NCBI GenBank assembly: GCA_030538235.1 | Contig: JAUNUJ010000006.1 | Span: 81,699-145,698, forward strand | From: Alcaligenaceae bacterium | GTDB taxonomy: Bacteria; Pseudomonadota; Gammaproteobacteria; Burkholderiales; Burkholderiaceae_B | DNA: 64,000 nucleotides | Reading direction: 5' to 3' | In this document: one piece after another, positions 28,181 through 37,958 of the stretch | Layout of the letters: each line of letters begins with the position of its first letter | Position numbering within the stretch: position 1 is the first letter of the stretch | Position numbers and translations under genes: made by a program | The notes under the pieces: generated by a model | Seen by the model: the letters and a program-made list of their open reading frames with translations, nothing else | Told to the model about the DNA's origin: nothing | The model's database searches: none

Positions 28181-28860
28181 TACTTATTCTCCGCTGCGAT
28201 GTTAGTGTCATTCATGGGATTATTGACGGAAAGCTCATCAACAGCGTCTTTGGCTTCATTAGCTAAACCGAGACTGTCTTGCTCACCTTTGATCAAGCGG
28301 TAGCCGATTTCCAGGTAACGGATGATAAATAATAAAAAGCCAATCGGTACGATAATAGTCACATGCCAACGAGCAACGCCAAAGCGGTCAAGACCATTGG
28401 TTAGAGTGCCGTATTTGTAAAAGGTATAAACCCATTCAAGGCTAGCTTCAAACATAATAATGCCGTAAAGCAAGCAGGCTGATAAACCGATAAAAGCGAA
28501 AACACGCTTAGTGCGAGTTTGAAATAGATTGATCAGAGCATCCACACCGATGTGGCCGCCGATGCGTACGCCGTATGACATACAGAAGAAAATTAACCAA
28601 GCAAAGCACACAGCAGTGAACTCATTAGCCCAGTTAAAGGCAGCTGCGGTATCCATTATAAAATCACCAATGGCATCAAAAAAATCACCGGCAGCGGTAT
28701 CTACAAACCAACCGCCAAGACCGTAAAACGGTACATAGAGGTTATTAACCATGGTGTAGAAAAAGGTGACAATTGTCATCGCAGAGAGCACAAAAACGAT
28801 CAGAAGCTTTTCAGTTTTCTGCCATATTTTGTCCATCTTGCGGTAGGTATCCATAAACAT
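28180..28860 (-). CDS. dctQ: TRAP transporter small membrane subunit DctQ
   Basis: A four-helix inner-membrane subunit that forms a complex with DctM. The 226-residue length is at the long end for DctQ: there is an extended region between helices 1 and 2 (residues about 38-75) and a ~40-residue acidic tail rich in D/E/N. Typical features are TMTIVTFFYTMVNN-like helix 1, AWLIFFCMSYGVRIGGHIGVDAL and a terminal ARWHVTIIVPIGFLLFIIRYLE. GGAAAA lies upstream of ATG 28860. A hairpin 120-150 bases upstream separates it from dctP. Confidence 0.9.
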   Translation of the reverse strand: MFMDTYRKMDKIWQKTEKLLIVFVLSAMTIVTFFYTMVNNLYVPFYGLGGWFVDTAAGDFFDAIGDFIMDTAAAFNWANEFTAVCFAWLIFFCMSYGVRIGGHIGVDALINLFQTRTKRVFAFIGLSACLLYGIIMFEASLEWVYTFYKYGTLTNGLDRFGVARWHVTIIVPIGFLLFIIRYLEIGYRLIKGEQDSLGLANEAKDAVDELSVNNPMNDTNIAAENK

Positions 28861-28974
28861 AAGTTTTCCTTGACCTTAAAAGCTGGAAAAGATGTGAACC
28901 TAAAATTTAAAACAAAGCTTGTTGTCTAGAGCTGCTTAAAATACAGTCAAACTAAAAATTTTATTTTTTCTAAT

Positions 28975-29011
28975 AAAATGCCCCCTGAGTGTTGTAAGGC
29001 TTAGGGGGCTT
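28975..29011 (-). terminator. Hairpin between dctP and dctQM
   Basis: GCCCCCTGAG at 28980-28989 pairs with CTTAGGGGGC at 29000-29009 (one G-T pair) around a 10-nt loop. The minus strand continues with ATTTTATTAG. It probably acts as a partial terminator that leaves dctP mRNA in excess. Confidence 0.7.
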
Positions 29012-29032
29012 TGCAATTCACATAGTAAAGAA

Positions 29033-30411
<1,379 letters not shown>

Positions 30412-30440
30412 TTGACAGTATGATTTTTTTCACATATAAT
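30412..30440 (+). promoter_or_regulatory. Consensus sigma-70 promoter of the tRNA pair
   Basis: TTGACA at 30412-30417 and TATAAT at 30435-30440 are both perfect consensus hexamers with an ideal 17-nt spacer. The first tRNA begins 22 bases after the -10 element. No GC-rich discriminator is present; the bases after the -10 are T-rich. Confidence 0.92.
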
Positions 30441-30462
30441 CTTTTTCTTAGGTTGTTTGATA

Positions 30463-30539
30463 GGCTCTTTAGCTCAGTTGGTTAGAGCGACGGAATCATA
30501 ATCCGCAGGTCCCCCGTTCGAGTCGGGGAAGAGCCACCA
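30463..30539 (+). tRNA. tRNA with CAT anticodon, probably tRNA-Met
   Basis: 77 nt with encoded CCA. The acceptor stem GGCTCTT/AAGAGCC, the D-arm GCTCAGTTGGTTAGAGC, and the T-arm CCCCG-TTCGAGT-CGGGG are perfect. The anticodon loop is ATCATAA. The first anticodon-stem pair (27-43) is an A-C mismatch. A CAT anticodon can belong to elongator tRNA-Met or to tRNA-Ile2 with lysidine; the U4-A69 pair fits Met better, but the sequence alone does not settle it. The stem makes initiator tRNA unlikely (no GGG/CCC run). Confidence 0.93.
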
Positions 30540-30554
30540 AATTAACTACTATAA

Positions 30555-30632
30555 GCGCCCGTAGCTCAGTTGGATTAGAGTGCTTGGCTACGAACCAAGA
30601 GGTCGTGGGTTCAATTCCTGCCGGGCGCGCCA
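30555..30632 (+). tRNA. tRNA-Arg (ACG)
   Basis: 78 nt with encoded CCA and G as discriminator. The acceptor stem GCGCCCG/CGGGCGC, D-arm GCTCAGTTGGATTAGAGT, anticodon stem CTTGG/CCAAG with loop CTACGAA, and T-arm with TTCAATT loop are clear. The ACG anticodon is read as inosine-CG after TadA editing and decodes CGU/CGC/CGA. It lies 15 bases after the CAT tRNA on one transcript. Confidence 0.97.
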
Positions 30633-30637
30633 GATTC

Positions 30638-30668
30638 AAAGCCCTCATAGTTTGACTATGAGGGCTTT
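30638..30668 (+). terminator. Intrinsic terminator after the tRNA pair
   Basis: AGCCCTCATAG ends at 30650 and pairs with CTATGAGGGCT at 30656-30666 around a 5-nt loop, followed by TTCTT. It ends the two-tRNA transcript. Confidence 0.85.
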
Positions 30669-30813
30669 CTTATGCGTAATTGTTAAAATTTAACCATCAC
30701 TAAGAACCTACACCATTATTAATACGGTTTACGCTGCTTAAATCCAAACACATTGATCATCAAGCCTCAAAAGGTTATTCTTAATCTCTAGCAACGATTA
30801 CTAAGGAGATTTT

Positions 30814-30951
30814 ATGTCTGATGATAATTTTGAGTTTTTAGAAGAGATAGACTTTGACGCTATCGAAAAAGCAAATCAGGAGAAGATGGAACAGCGTGAT
30901 GCTGAGGCGGTCGTTGAAGACAGTGTTGAGTGCGAATCCTGCAAGATCTAG
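30814..30951 (+). CDS. Unrecognised 45-residue acidic protein with C-terminal CxxC
   Basis: AAGGAGA at 30803-30809 lies 4-5 bases before ATG 30814, and the frame runs 45 codons to TAG 30949. The peptide starts MSDDNFEFLEEIDFDAIEKA and is strongly acidic. It ends VECESCKI, a CxxC three residues from the C-terminus. No membrane segment or signal peptide is visible. It lies alone between the tRNA terminator and a strong palindromic hairpin at 30971-31005, so it looks like an independent small gene. I do not recognise a family. The CxxC could be a metal site or a redox pair; that is inference. Confidence 0.65.
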   Translation: MSDDNFEFLEEIDFDAIEKANQEKMEQRDAEAVVEDSVECESCKI

Positions 30952-30970
30952 TTAGCGTGTGATGCCAAAA

Positions 30971-31005
30971 ATTAAGGCCCCGGTACAAGTTGCCGGGGCC
31001 TTAAT
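30971..31005. terminator. Bidirectional terminator between the small CxxC gene and the Bug gene
   Basis: ATTAAGGCCCCGG at 30971-30983 is the perfect complement of CCGGGGCCTTAAT at 30993-31005 with a 9-nt loop. It lies between converging genes. The flanking T-run is short on both strands. Confidence 0.75.
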
Positions 31006-31018
31006 CATGGGGATTGTC

Positions 31019-32056
31019 TTAATCCAGCTTAACGTCAGCCGATTCAACAATCTCTTTATACTTGGCTAGTTCAGATTTAGCATAGTCACTAAAGTCTTGG
31101 GCACTGCCCGGTGCTAAATCAGAACCCATATTGCGCATTTGAGTTTGCACACGTTCGTCTTGCATGCCTGCAGCATAAGCTTGGTTAAGCTTTTCAATGA
31201 CACCTTCCGGTGTGCCGGCAGGGCTGACCACACCGAACCAGGTACCAATATCAAAGTTTTCAATACCGCTTTCTTCGATGGTAGGCAAATCCGCGAGGAA
31301 TGAGCTACGCTCTTTGGTGGTGACGGCTAAGGCAACTACCTCACCGCCTTGGATTTGTGGTAGGGCTGAAGCCAAGTTATCAAACATAATTTGTGTTTGA
31401 TTAGCAAGTAAAGCCAGTTTGGCCGGACTCGCACCCTGATAAGGGATATGAAGCATCTCGACTTCAGCGCGTTGCTTAAATAGCTCGGCTGCTAAGTGGC
31501 CGGCACTGCCATTGCCACCCGAACTGTAGTTAATATCATCACCGTGTTCTGCTAAATAAGCGATTAAGCTCTTCACATCAGTAATATTGTTATCCGCAGC
31601 AAACTCTTTATTTAAGATCAGTACATTCGGTACATTCGATAAGAGAATAATCGGGGAAAAGTCTTTGGCCGGATCAAAAGGCATGTTCTTATAAAGCCAA
31701 GGGTTAATCGCCATGGTGGCAACAGCGCCCATGCCTAGGGTGTAGCCATCAGGCTTAGCCTGAGCGACTGTGCTAAGACCGATATTGCCACCGGCACCGG
31801 CTTTATTTTCGACCACGACGCTTTGACCTAGCGTTTCTTGAACGCGTTCACCTAGTTGTCGAGCCGCCGCATCTAAAGGGCCACCCGGTGCGTAAGGCAC
31901 CACAAAGCGGATGGCTTTTTCAGGGTAATTGACAGCTTCATCAGCGATAGCGACACCACTAACTAGGCTATTAAGACCTAATGCTAAGCCAAAGCAAGAC
32001 AGTCCTAAACTCTTAAGGAGTTTCTTTTGGAGTAAAGAGGGGGCGGAGTTAATCAT
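31019..32056 (-). CDS. Periplasmic binding protein of the Bug (TctC) family
   Basis: A 345-residue periplasmic protein with a long signal peptide (to about residue 38, VAIADEA). Family marks: KAIRFVVPYAPGGPLDAAARQLGERVQETLGQSVVVENKAGAGGNIG at the ligand site, PDGYTLGMG, and SSGGNGSAGHLAAELFKQRAEVEMLHIPYQGASPA. Bug proteins are hugely expanded in Bordetella and relatives and bind carboxylates or amides; the ligand cannot be read from sequence. No tctAB membrane genes are adjacent, so it is an orphan receptor, as most Bug proteins are. It lies 29 bases downstream of dut on the same strand. Confidence 0.93.
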   Translation of the reverse strand: MINSAPSLLQKKLLKSLGLSCFGLALGLNSLVSGVAIADEAVNYPEKAIRFVVPYAPGGPLDAAARQLGERVQETLGQSVVVENKAGAGGNIGLSTVAQAKPDGYTLGMGAVATMAINPWLYKNMPFDPAKDFSPIILLSNVPNVLILNKEFAADNNITDVKSLIAYLAEHGDDINYSSGGNGSAGHLAAELFKQRAEVEMLHIPYQGASPAKLALLANQTQIMFDNLASALPQIQGGEVVALAVTTKERSSFLADLPTIEESGIENFDIGTWFGVVSPAGTPEGVIEKLNQAYAAGMQDERVQTQMRNMGSDLAPGSAQDFSDYAKSELAKYKEIVESADVKLD

Positions 32057-32085
32057 CTTAATTAAGGTCCTCTGATTTATTAATC

Positions 32086-32532
32086 TTAGTTTTTGCCCGT
32101 GCTACCAAAGCCGCCGGCACCGCGATCACTTTGATGAAACTCATCAACAATACGAAATTGTACCTGATGTACGGGTACGACGACTAGTTGCGCAAGACGT
32201 TCCATAGGCTCCAAGCTAAAGCGTTGTTGACCACGATTCCATACGGAAACCATTAATTCGCCTTGGTAGTCTGAGTCAATTAAGCCGACTAAGTTGCCAA
32301 GGACAATGCCGTGCTTATGACCTAGACCTGAGCGCGGTAAAATCATCGCCGCATAACCGGGGTTGTCCAAGTGAATCGCTAAGCCGGTAGGGACTAATTC
32401 GGTTTGACCGGGTTCCAAGATGATGGTCTCATCAATACAGGCACGCAAATCCAGACCTGCGGAGCCCGGAGTTGCATATTGCGGGAGTTGATCTTCCATG
32501 CGTTTATCAATAATTTTCAGATTCACTAACAT
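32086..32532 (-). CDS. dut: dUTP diphosphatase
   Basis: Dut hydrolyses dUTP to dUMP, supplying dTMP synthesis and keeping uracil out of DNA. The 148-residue protein carries the five trimeric-dUTPase motifs: [47 protein letters not shown] and the C-terminal [10 protein letters not shown] arm. The start is ATG 32532. In Burkholderiales dut often follows coaBC; here an intact and a decayed dedA lie between them. Confidence 0.97.
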   Translation of the reverse strand: MLVNLKIIDKRMEDQLPQYATPGSAGLDLRACIDETIILEPGQTELVPTGLAIHLDNPGYAAMILPRSGLGHKHGIVLGNLVGLIDSDYQGELMVSVWNRGQQRFSLEPMERLAQLVVVPVHQVQFRIVDEFHQSDRGAGGFGSTGKN

Positions 32533-32559
32533 CTTTAAATACCTATTTTAAGTTTAAAT

Positions 32560-32787
32560 TTAAATTACAATTAAATAAGCCAGTAATAAAAACCCCAAGG
32601 GTCAGACAATAGCTGAGGCAATATTGGCGCTTTCAAAACGGAGCTGATTAAGTTTAAAAACCCCAATAGTTGTTGCAAAGTTAGGGTATAAGGGGCTAAT
32701 AAAGTCTCCGATAAATATAATGACCGTAGCTCGACTTTAGTCTTTATGTATGAAGTTAATCATATGTTCAAGGTAATCCAGCATGCC
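32560..32787 (-). pseudogene. Decayed second copy of a DedA-family gene
   Basis: Directly after the stop of the intact dedA, and in the same reading frame, translation gives NFIHKD, a stop (TAA), then SRATVIIFIGDFISPLYPNF and ATTIGVFKLNQLRFESANIA, SAIV, a stop (TGA where Trp is expected), then PLGFLLLAYLIVI and a final stop. This aligns with FRKYGIYAVFLGRFLGPLR...TVAGVLRVPIIKFQIANFCSAIIW and the IVII end of the intact copy. The two conserved arginines of the G-R-F-x-x-P-x-x-R motif are D and Y here. Two internal stops and no N-terminal half show it is a remnant. Confidence 0.7.
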
Positions 32788-33288
32788 TTAAATGATAACA
32801 ATACCGGGTAGCATGTAAAGCGGTGGCCAGATAATGGCTGAACAAAAATTGGCGATTTGGAATTTGATAATCGGCACTCTGAGGACGCCGGCCACGGTGG
32901 GTACGGTGGAGCGTAAGGGGCCAAGAAAGCGACCGAGGAAGACTGCGTAGATACCGTATTTACGAAACAATAGGTGCGAGCGTAAGATGATATTTCGGTG
33001 CTTGCGAAATAACTCCGTTTTTACTAGACCGGGACGGACTTTGCGACCGACATAGTAAGAGACATTATCTCCCAAGAAGCAACCGATGGAAGCTGCAATT
33101 GTAATCGGTAATAGTTCAAGGGCTTCAGCGCCGATTAAGGCGCCGGTAGCAACCATGATCACTGTCGCCGGCATTATCAAGCCAATTAAAAATATAGACT
33201 CAAGAAAGGCCATCAGACCAATCAGTGGTGGAGCCCAAGACTCATTTTCAGAAATAAAATTCAAGAAAAGGTCTATATATTCTTCCAT
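32788..33288 (-). CDS. DedA/SNARE-associated family membrane protein
   Basis: A 166-residue inner-membrane protein with a glutamate-rich start (MEEYIDLFLNFISENESWAPP), several hydrophobic segments and the DedA motifs LIGLIMPATVIMVATGALIG, GDNVSYYVGRK and FRKYGIYAVFLGRFLGPLRSTVPTVAGV. DedA proteins are needed for envelope integrity; some members transport undecaprenyl phosphate. It is shorter than the ~200-220 residue relatives and ends at LPGIVII. The decayed copy downstream ends at a matching place, so the short C-terminus may be native. It starts 3 bases after coaBC, with AAGG overlapping the coaBC end as ribosome site. Confidence 0.88.
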   Translation of the reverse strand: MEEYIDLFLNFISENESWAPPLIGLMAFLESIFLIGLIMPATVIMVATGALIGAEALELLPITIAASIGCFLGDNVSYYVGRKVRPGLVKTELFRKHRNIILRSHLLFRKYGIYAVFLGRFLGPLRSTVPTVAGVLRVPIIKFQIANFCSAIIWPPLYMLPGIVII

Positions 33289-33291
33289 TGT

Positions 33292-34494
33292 TTACCTTAA
33301 GTGATAACGACGACTTATTTCTTGGATGAGGGCCGAGGCGGCAGCCGGTTTCGGTGCCGGTGGCATTTCGGTCACCCCTGAATCACCAAACAGGACGAAG
33401 CGGGTGACATCCTGATCCATCACCTCATGGGCCAGATTGCCGACGATCAGGGGCAGCTTTTTGCGCAGTCTTTTAGCTTCCGCGTATTCGTATAAATTAT
33501 CCGTTTCTGCAGCAAAACCAATAGGCCATGGACCATCTTCCATGGCGGCGACCTCGGCAAGGATATCCGGATTGGGTGCAAACTCGAGGGCGGGAAAACC
33601 ACCGTCCGCGGTTTTTTTGATTTTGCTGGTGCTACTGTTTTTAATATACCAGTCGGCGACCGCAGCCACTGAGATAAAGATATCATGCTGTCGTGCTTGG
33701 GCCATCACGGCATGGTACATATCACGGGCAGAACGTGCGGTAATAAAGTTCACATCGTAGGGGGGCGGTAGAGCGGTTGGTCCGGAAATCAGTGTGACTT
33801 CGGCACCGGCACGATGAGCGGCGGCGGCAATTGCATAACCGGTTTTGCCGGAGGAGCGATTACTAATCACGCGCACCGGATCAATCGCTTCTTCGGTCGG
33901 TCCGGCAGTGATTAAAATCTTTAAACCTTGAAGGAGTTTTGGCGTAAAGAACATCACGGCTTCTTCAACCAGCTCAGGGACTTCCAGCATGCGACCAGAG
34001 CCGATCTCACCACAGGCTTGGTCACCGACACCAGGACCCCAAATATGTACGCCGTCCTGTCTCAAGGTGTTTAAATTGCGTTGAGTTGCCGGATGAGCCC
34101 ACATTTCGCGGTTCATCGCCGGCGCAATAATCAGCGGGCAAGCGCCACGGGCCAAGCATAGACTGGATAATAAATCGTCCGCCATGCCATGCGCTAATTT
34201 AGCAATAAAATCGGCAGTGCAGGGGGCAATTAAAATGGCATCGGCTTCACGGCTCAAATTAATATGCGCCATGCTGTTATCCATCGTGGGATCGATTGTT
34301 TCTCTATAGACATGATTACCCGACAAGGCTTGCATCGTTGTGGGGGTAATAAATGAGCAGGCTGCATCAGTCATCACGACCTGAATTGAGGCGCCTGCAT
34401 CTTGTAGACGTCGAGTTAATTCTGCGCTTTTATAACAGGCAATACCGCCGGTTAATCCTAGCACGATACGCTTTCCACTAAGTAACTGCGCCAT
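33292..34494 (-). CDS. coaBC: Bifunctional phosphopantothenoylcysteine decarboxylase / phosphopantothenate-cysteine ligase
   Basis: CoaBC makes 4'-phosphopantetheine for coenzyme A: CoaB couples phosphopantothenate to cysteine with CTP, then FMN-dependent CoaC decarboxylates. I start at ATG 34494 (400 residues, MAQLLSGKRIVLGLTGGIACYK) because AGGAAAA lies just upstream; a longer frame would run into lspA. CoaC marks: active His region INLSREADAILIAPCTAD, PAMNREMWAHPAT and ACGEIGSGRM with its catalytic Cys. CoaB starts near LKILITAGPTEEAIDPVRVISNRSSGKTG. It lies between lspA and dedA on one strand. Confidence 0.97.
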   Translation of the reverse strand: MAQLLSGKRIVLGLTGGIACYKSAELTRRLQDAGASIQVVMTDAACSFITPTTMQALSGNHVYRETIDPTMDNSMAHINLSREADAILIAPCTADFIAKLAHGMADDLLSSLCLARGACPLIIAPAMNREMWAHPATQRNLNTLRQDGVHIWGPGVGDQACGEIGSGRMLEVPELVEEAVMFFTPKLLQGLKILITAGPTEEAIDPVRVISNRSSGKTGYAIAAAAHRAGAEVTLISGPTALPPPYDVNFITARSARDMYHAVMAQARQHDIFISVAAVADWYIKNSSTSKIKKTADGGFPALEFAPNPDILAEVAAMEDGPWPIGFAAETDNLYEYAEAKRLRKKLPLIVGNLAHEVMDQDVTRFVLFGDSGVTEMPPAPKPAAASALIQEISRRYHLR

Positions 34495-34531
34495 TTTAAT
34501 TTTCCTTTGTAGTCTACTGTTGAGTGCTTTT

Positions 34532-35089
34532 TTATTTGTCTCGGCGGATTCGGATGAGTTCATCCAAAATCAATAAAGCAGCACCCACGGTGATAAAGCA
34601 GTCGGCTAGATTAAAAGCCGGAAAATAGCGATCACCCCAGTAAAATAGTAAAAAATCAATCACATGACCGAGTATCAGTCTATCGATTAGATTACCCAAG
34701 GCACCGGCAAGTATCAAGGTGAGTGCTAGACTGAACAAGGTTTTACCGCTATTGCGACGCAGTAGATAGACAATGATCACACTGGCAATGATACTGAGCG
34801 CAGCAAAAAACCAACGTTGCCAACCACCATGATTGGCCAGAAAGCTAAAGGCGGCGCCGGTGTTGTAGACCAGAATAAAGTCAAAGAAGGGCAAGACATT
34901 AAGGCGTTCGGCAAATTGAAAATTTAATTCAAAATACCACTTACTGATTTGGTCCAACACAATCAAGACAGCCGCGATGATTAACCAACGACTAAAAGGC
35001 ACAGTTGCTGTATTGCTTGTACTTGTCGACGCTGTTGGCTGTGATTCTGCTAACAACGTCGATTCTTGCGACTGCGCCTGCTTAGGCAT
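34532..35089 (-). CDS. lspA: Lipoprotein signal peptidase (signal peptidase II)
   Basis: LspA is the inner-membrane aspartyl protease that cleaves signal peptides of prolipoproteins. The 185-residue protein has four membrane helices and the five conserved boxes, including [38 protein letters not shown] (catalytic Asp) and [14 protein letters not shown] (second catalytic Asp). The start is ATG 35089, overlapping the ileS stop by 8 bases, the usual ileS-lspA coupling; an in-frame start 18 bases upstream is less likely. A ~30-residue Q/S/T-rich N-terminus precedes the first helix. The small lipoprotein at 43573 is a potential substrate. Confidence 0.96.
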   Translation of the reverse strand: MPKQAQSQESTLLAESQPTASTSTSNTATVPFSRWLIIAAVLIVLDQISKWYFELNFQFAERLNVLPFFDFILVYNTGAAFSFLANHGGWQRWFFAALSIIASVIIVYLLRRNSGKTLFSLALTLILAGALGNLIDRLILGHVIDFLLFYWGDRYFPAFNLADCFITVGAALLILDELIRIRRDK

Positions 35090-37958
35090 AGTGACGTTCC
35101 TCACCATCGGCGGTTAGGTTCTCTACGCAACGACCACAAATGCCCGGATGTTCAGGGTTTTGATTCACGTCTTCGCGGTAGTGCCAACAACGTTCGCATT
35201 TCTCATGCTGGGAAGCGGCGATTTCAAAGCGTGGCTCTACGCTGTCTGCACCATCGGCAGCTTGGTGTAGGCTAGCGCGAGAGACGATAAAGACAAATCT
35301 TAAATCATCGCCCAAGCTCTGAAGCAGTTCATAATCACTACCGGCGGCATAAACATCGACTTCGGCCTGCAGGGCTGAGCCGATATTGCCTTGGCTGCGG
35401 ACTTCTTCCAAATCCTTATTAAGTTGGGCGCGGATTTCCAAGATACGGGACCATTTGGCCAGTAAGTCTTCAGTACCTTCAATCGTCGGTAACTCCTCGA
35501 ATAACTCGGTAAAAATGGTTAAGCCATCTGCTACTGAGGTGTTTTTGAGGAAGGTGCGACGCATTTCTGTCCAAGCCTCTTCACAAGTAAAGGAGAGAAT
35601 TGGCGCCATTAATTTCACCAAGGTCATGGTGATATAGTAGAGCGCTGTCTGCGCTGAACGACGAGCGACACTCTCTCTTGCGGTGGTGTAGAGACGATCC
35701 TTTAGGATATCCAGATAGAAAGCCCCTAAGTCCTCAGAGCAGTAGATCTGTAGACGGTGCACGGCCGGGTGGAACTCGTATTTTTCATAAAGCGATTGAA
35801 TATACGATTGCATATTGGCAGCAGAGGCTATAGCAAAGCGATCGACTTCCAATAGCTGCTCCGGTGCAATTAAATCCTTGCTCGCGTCAAAGTCGCTTAA
35901 GTTGCCGAGTAAGAAACACAAGGTATTACGAATACGACGATAGCTTTCGACGACACGCTTTAAAATTTGATCGGAAATCGACAACTCACCGGAATAATCG
36001 GTAGCAGCGGTCCAGAGACGAATAATTTCAGCACCCAGACTATCGGAAACCTGTTGAGGAGCAATGACATTGCCCATAGACTTGCTCATCTTGCGACCCT
36101 TACCATCGACCACGAAGCCGTGAGTTAAGAGACCATCATAAGGGGGGCGACCAAACAGCATGGACGAGGTCAATAAAGACGAGTGGAACCAACCGCGATG
36201 CTGATCCGAACCCTCTAGATAAAGATCCGCAGGCCAGCGCAAATCATCAGCGTGCGAGGCTTTGAAATCATGGTTTTGACCGCCCATCACATGCGCGTGC
36301 GTGGTGCCGGAATCAAACCAGACGTCCAAAGTGTCACGATTTTTCTCGTACTGATCAGCCTCATCACCAAGGAAATCACTAACCTCAACCGACTGCCAGC
36401 TTTCAATCCCTGCTTTTTCGACGAGTTGAGCAACTTGCTCTAATAACTCGACTGAACGTGGGTGTAATTCACCTGTTTCCTTGTGGACAAAGAATGCCAT
36501 CGGTACACCCCATTGGCGTTGGCGCGATAGGGTCCAGTCAGGGCGATTAGCGATCATGCTGTGTAAGCGAGCGCGACCCCAAGCAGGGTAGAAGTTGGTA
36601 TTGTCCACACCTTCTAGCGCAACCTCACGTAATGTGCGGCTACCGTCATTTGGGGTTTTGTCCATACCGGCAAACCACTGACTGGTGGCGCGGTAAATAA
36701 CCGGCGTCTTGTGGCGCCAACAATGCATGTAGCTGTGGTTCAGATTTTCTAATTTAATCAAATTGCCCGATGCTTTTAGAGCGTCAAAAATTTTTGGATT
36801 AGCATCCCAGATTTTCATGCCACCAAAGAGTGCCAAGCTGTCAGCGTAAACGCCATTGCCCATCACCGGGTTCAGGATCTCATCGTCATTCATGCCGTAG
36901 CTCTTGCAGGTACTAAAGTCCTCGACACCGTAAGCCGGTGAGGAGTGAACAATCCCGGTACCGGCATCAACCGTGACATAATCCGCTAGATTGATTTTAG
37001 AGAGACGGTCGTAGCCTGCATCGACGCTTGCCAAAGGATGGTGGAACGCGATATTTTCAAGGGCTTCACCTAAACACGTCGCCAACACCTCGCCTTTGAG
37101 ACCATACGCTTCTAAGCAGGCCTCGTAACGGTCCTTGGCTAAAAGTAATAACTCACCACTGGCCAGAGCCGGTGTGACTTTTACTAAGACATACTCTAAC
37201 TCAGGGTGAATATTAAGTGCTTGGTTAGCTACCACGGTCCACGGTGTGGTGGTCCATATAACCACAGCGCCATCGCCGACTGAGTCAAGAGCAAAAGCCT
37301 TGGCCAGCCGGTCTTTTTCCGCAAAAGGAAAAGCCACATCAACCGCCGGGTCCACGCGATCTTGATACTCTACCTCAGCTTCAGCTAAGGCCGAACCACA
37401 GTCAAAACACCAGTTAACCGGTTTTAGACCACGGAAGATATAGCCTTTTTCGAGCATTTTGGCTAAGGCACGAATTTCATCCGCTTCGTTTTGGAAGTTG
37501 AGCGTTAAGTAAGGATCATCCCATTGACCTAAGACACCCAAGCGAATAAAGTCTTCGCGTTGATTGTCTATTTGCTCCATGGCGTAGGCGCGGGCTTTAG
37601 ACATAACCTCTTTAGTTGGTAAGTTTTTACCGTATTTCTTTTCGATTTGAATTTCAATCGGCATGCCATGACAGTCCCAACCCGGTACATAAGGCGCATC
37701 AAAGCCGGCCATATTGCGGCTTTTGAGAATAATGTCTTTTAAGATCTTATTGACCGCGTGACCAATGTGAATGTCACCGTTGGCGTATGGAGGGCCATCG
37801 TGCAAAATGAATTTGGGTCTGCCTTTAGAAGCGGTACGAATTGCTTCGTAGACCTTGTTTTCTTGCCATTCTTTGATCCAAACGGGCTCACGTTTAGCTA
37901 AGTTACCACGCATGGGGAACTGTGTTTCTGGGAGGTTTAATGTATTTTTATAGTCCAT
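35082..37958 (-). CDS. ileS: Isoleucyl-tRNA synthetase
   Basis: Class I aminoacyl-tRNA synthetase of 958 residues. HIGH is at 64-67 ([15 protein letters not shown]) and KMSKS near residue 620 ([16 protein letters not shown]). The CP1 editing domain shows [16 protein letters not shown] and the [16 protein letters not shown] segment. The C-terminal zinc finger is CERCWHYR...CGRCVENL, typical of the bacterial mupirocin-sensitive type. I start at ATG 37958, which overlaps the ribF stop by 11 bases; longer frames add residues unlike the family. The order ribF-ileS-lspA-coaBC is conserved in proteobacteria. Confidence 0.97.
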   Translation of the reverse strand: MDYKNTLNLPETQFPMRGNLAKREPVWIKEWQENKVYEAIRTASKGRPKFILHDGPPYANGDIHIGHAVNKILKDIILKSRNMAGFDAPYVPGWDCHGMPIEIQIEKKYGKNLPTKEVMSKARAYAMEQIDNQREDFIRLGVLGQWDDPYLTLNFQNEADEIRALAKMLEKGYIFRGLKPVNWCFDCGSALAEAEVEYQDRVDPAVDVAFPFAEKDRLAKAFALDSVGDGAVVIWTTTPWTVVANQALNIHPELEYVLVKVTPALASGELLLLAKDRYEACLEAYGLKGEVLATCLGEALENIAFHHPLASVDAGYDRLSKINLADYVTVDAGTGIVHSSPAYGVEDFSTCKSYGMNDDEILNPVMGNGVYADSLALFGGMKIWDANPKIFDALKASGNLIKLENLNHSYMHCWRHKTPVIYRATSQWFAGMDKTPNDGSRTLREVALEGVDNTNFYPAWGRARLHSMIANRPDWTLSRQRQWGVPMAFFVHKETGELHPRSVELLEQVAQLVEKAGIESWQSVEVSDFLGDEADQYEKNRDTLDVWFDSGTTHAHVMGGQNHDFKASHADDLRWPADLYLEGSDQHRGWFHSSLLTSSMLFGRPPYDGLLTHGFVVDGKGRKMSKSMGNVIAPQQVSDSLGAEIIRLWTAATDYSGELSISDQILKRVVESYRRIRNTLCFLLGNLSDFDASKDLIAPEQLLEVDRFAIASAANMQSYIQSLYEKYEFHPAVHRLQIYCSEDLGAFYLDILKDRLYTTARESVARRSAQTALYYITMTLVKLMAPILSFTCEEAWTEMRRTFLKNTSVADGLTIFTELFEELPTIEGTEDLLAKWSRILEIRAQLNKDLEEVRSQGNIGSALQAEVDVYAAGSDYELLQSLGDDLRFVFIVSRASLHQAADGADSVEPRFEIAASQHEKCERCWHYREDVNQNPEHPGICGRCVENLTADGEERHYA

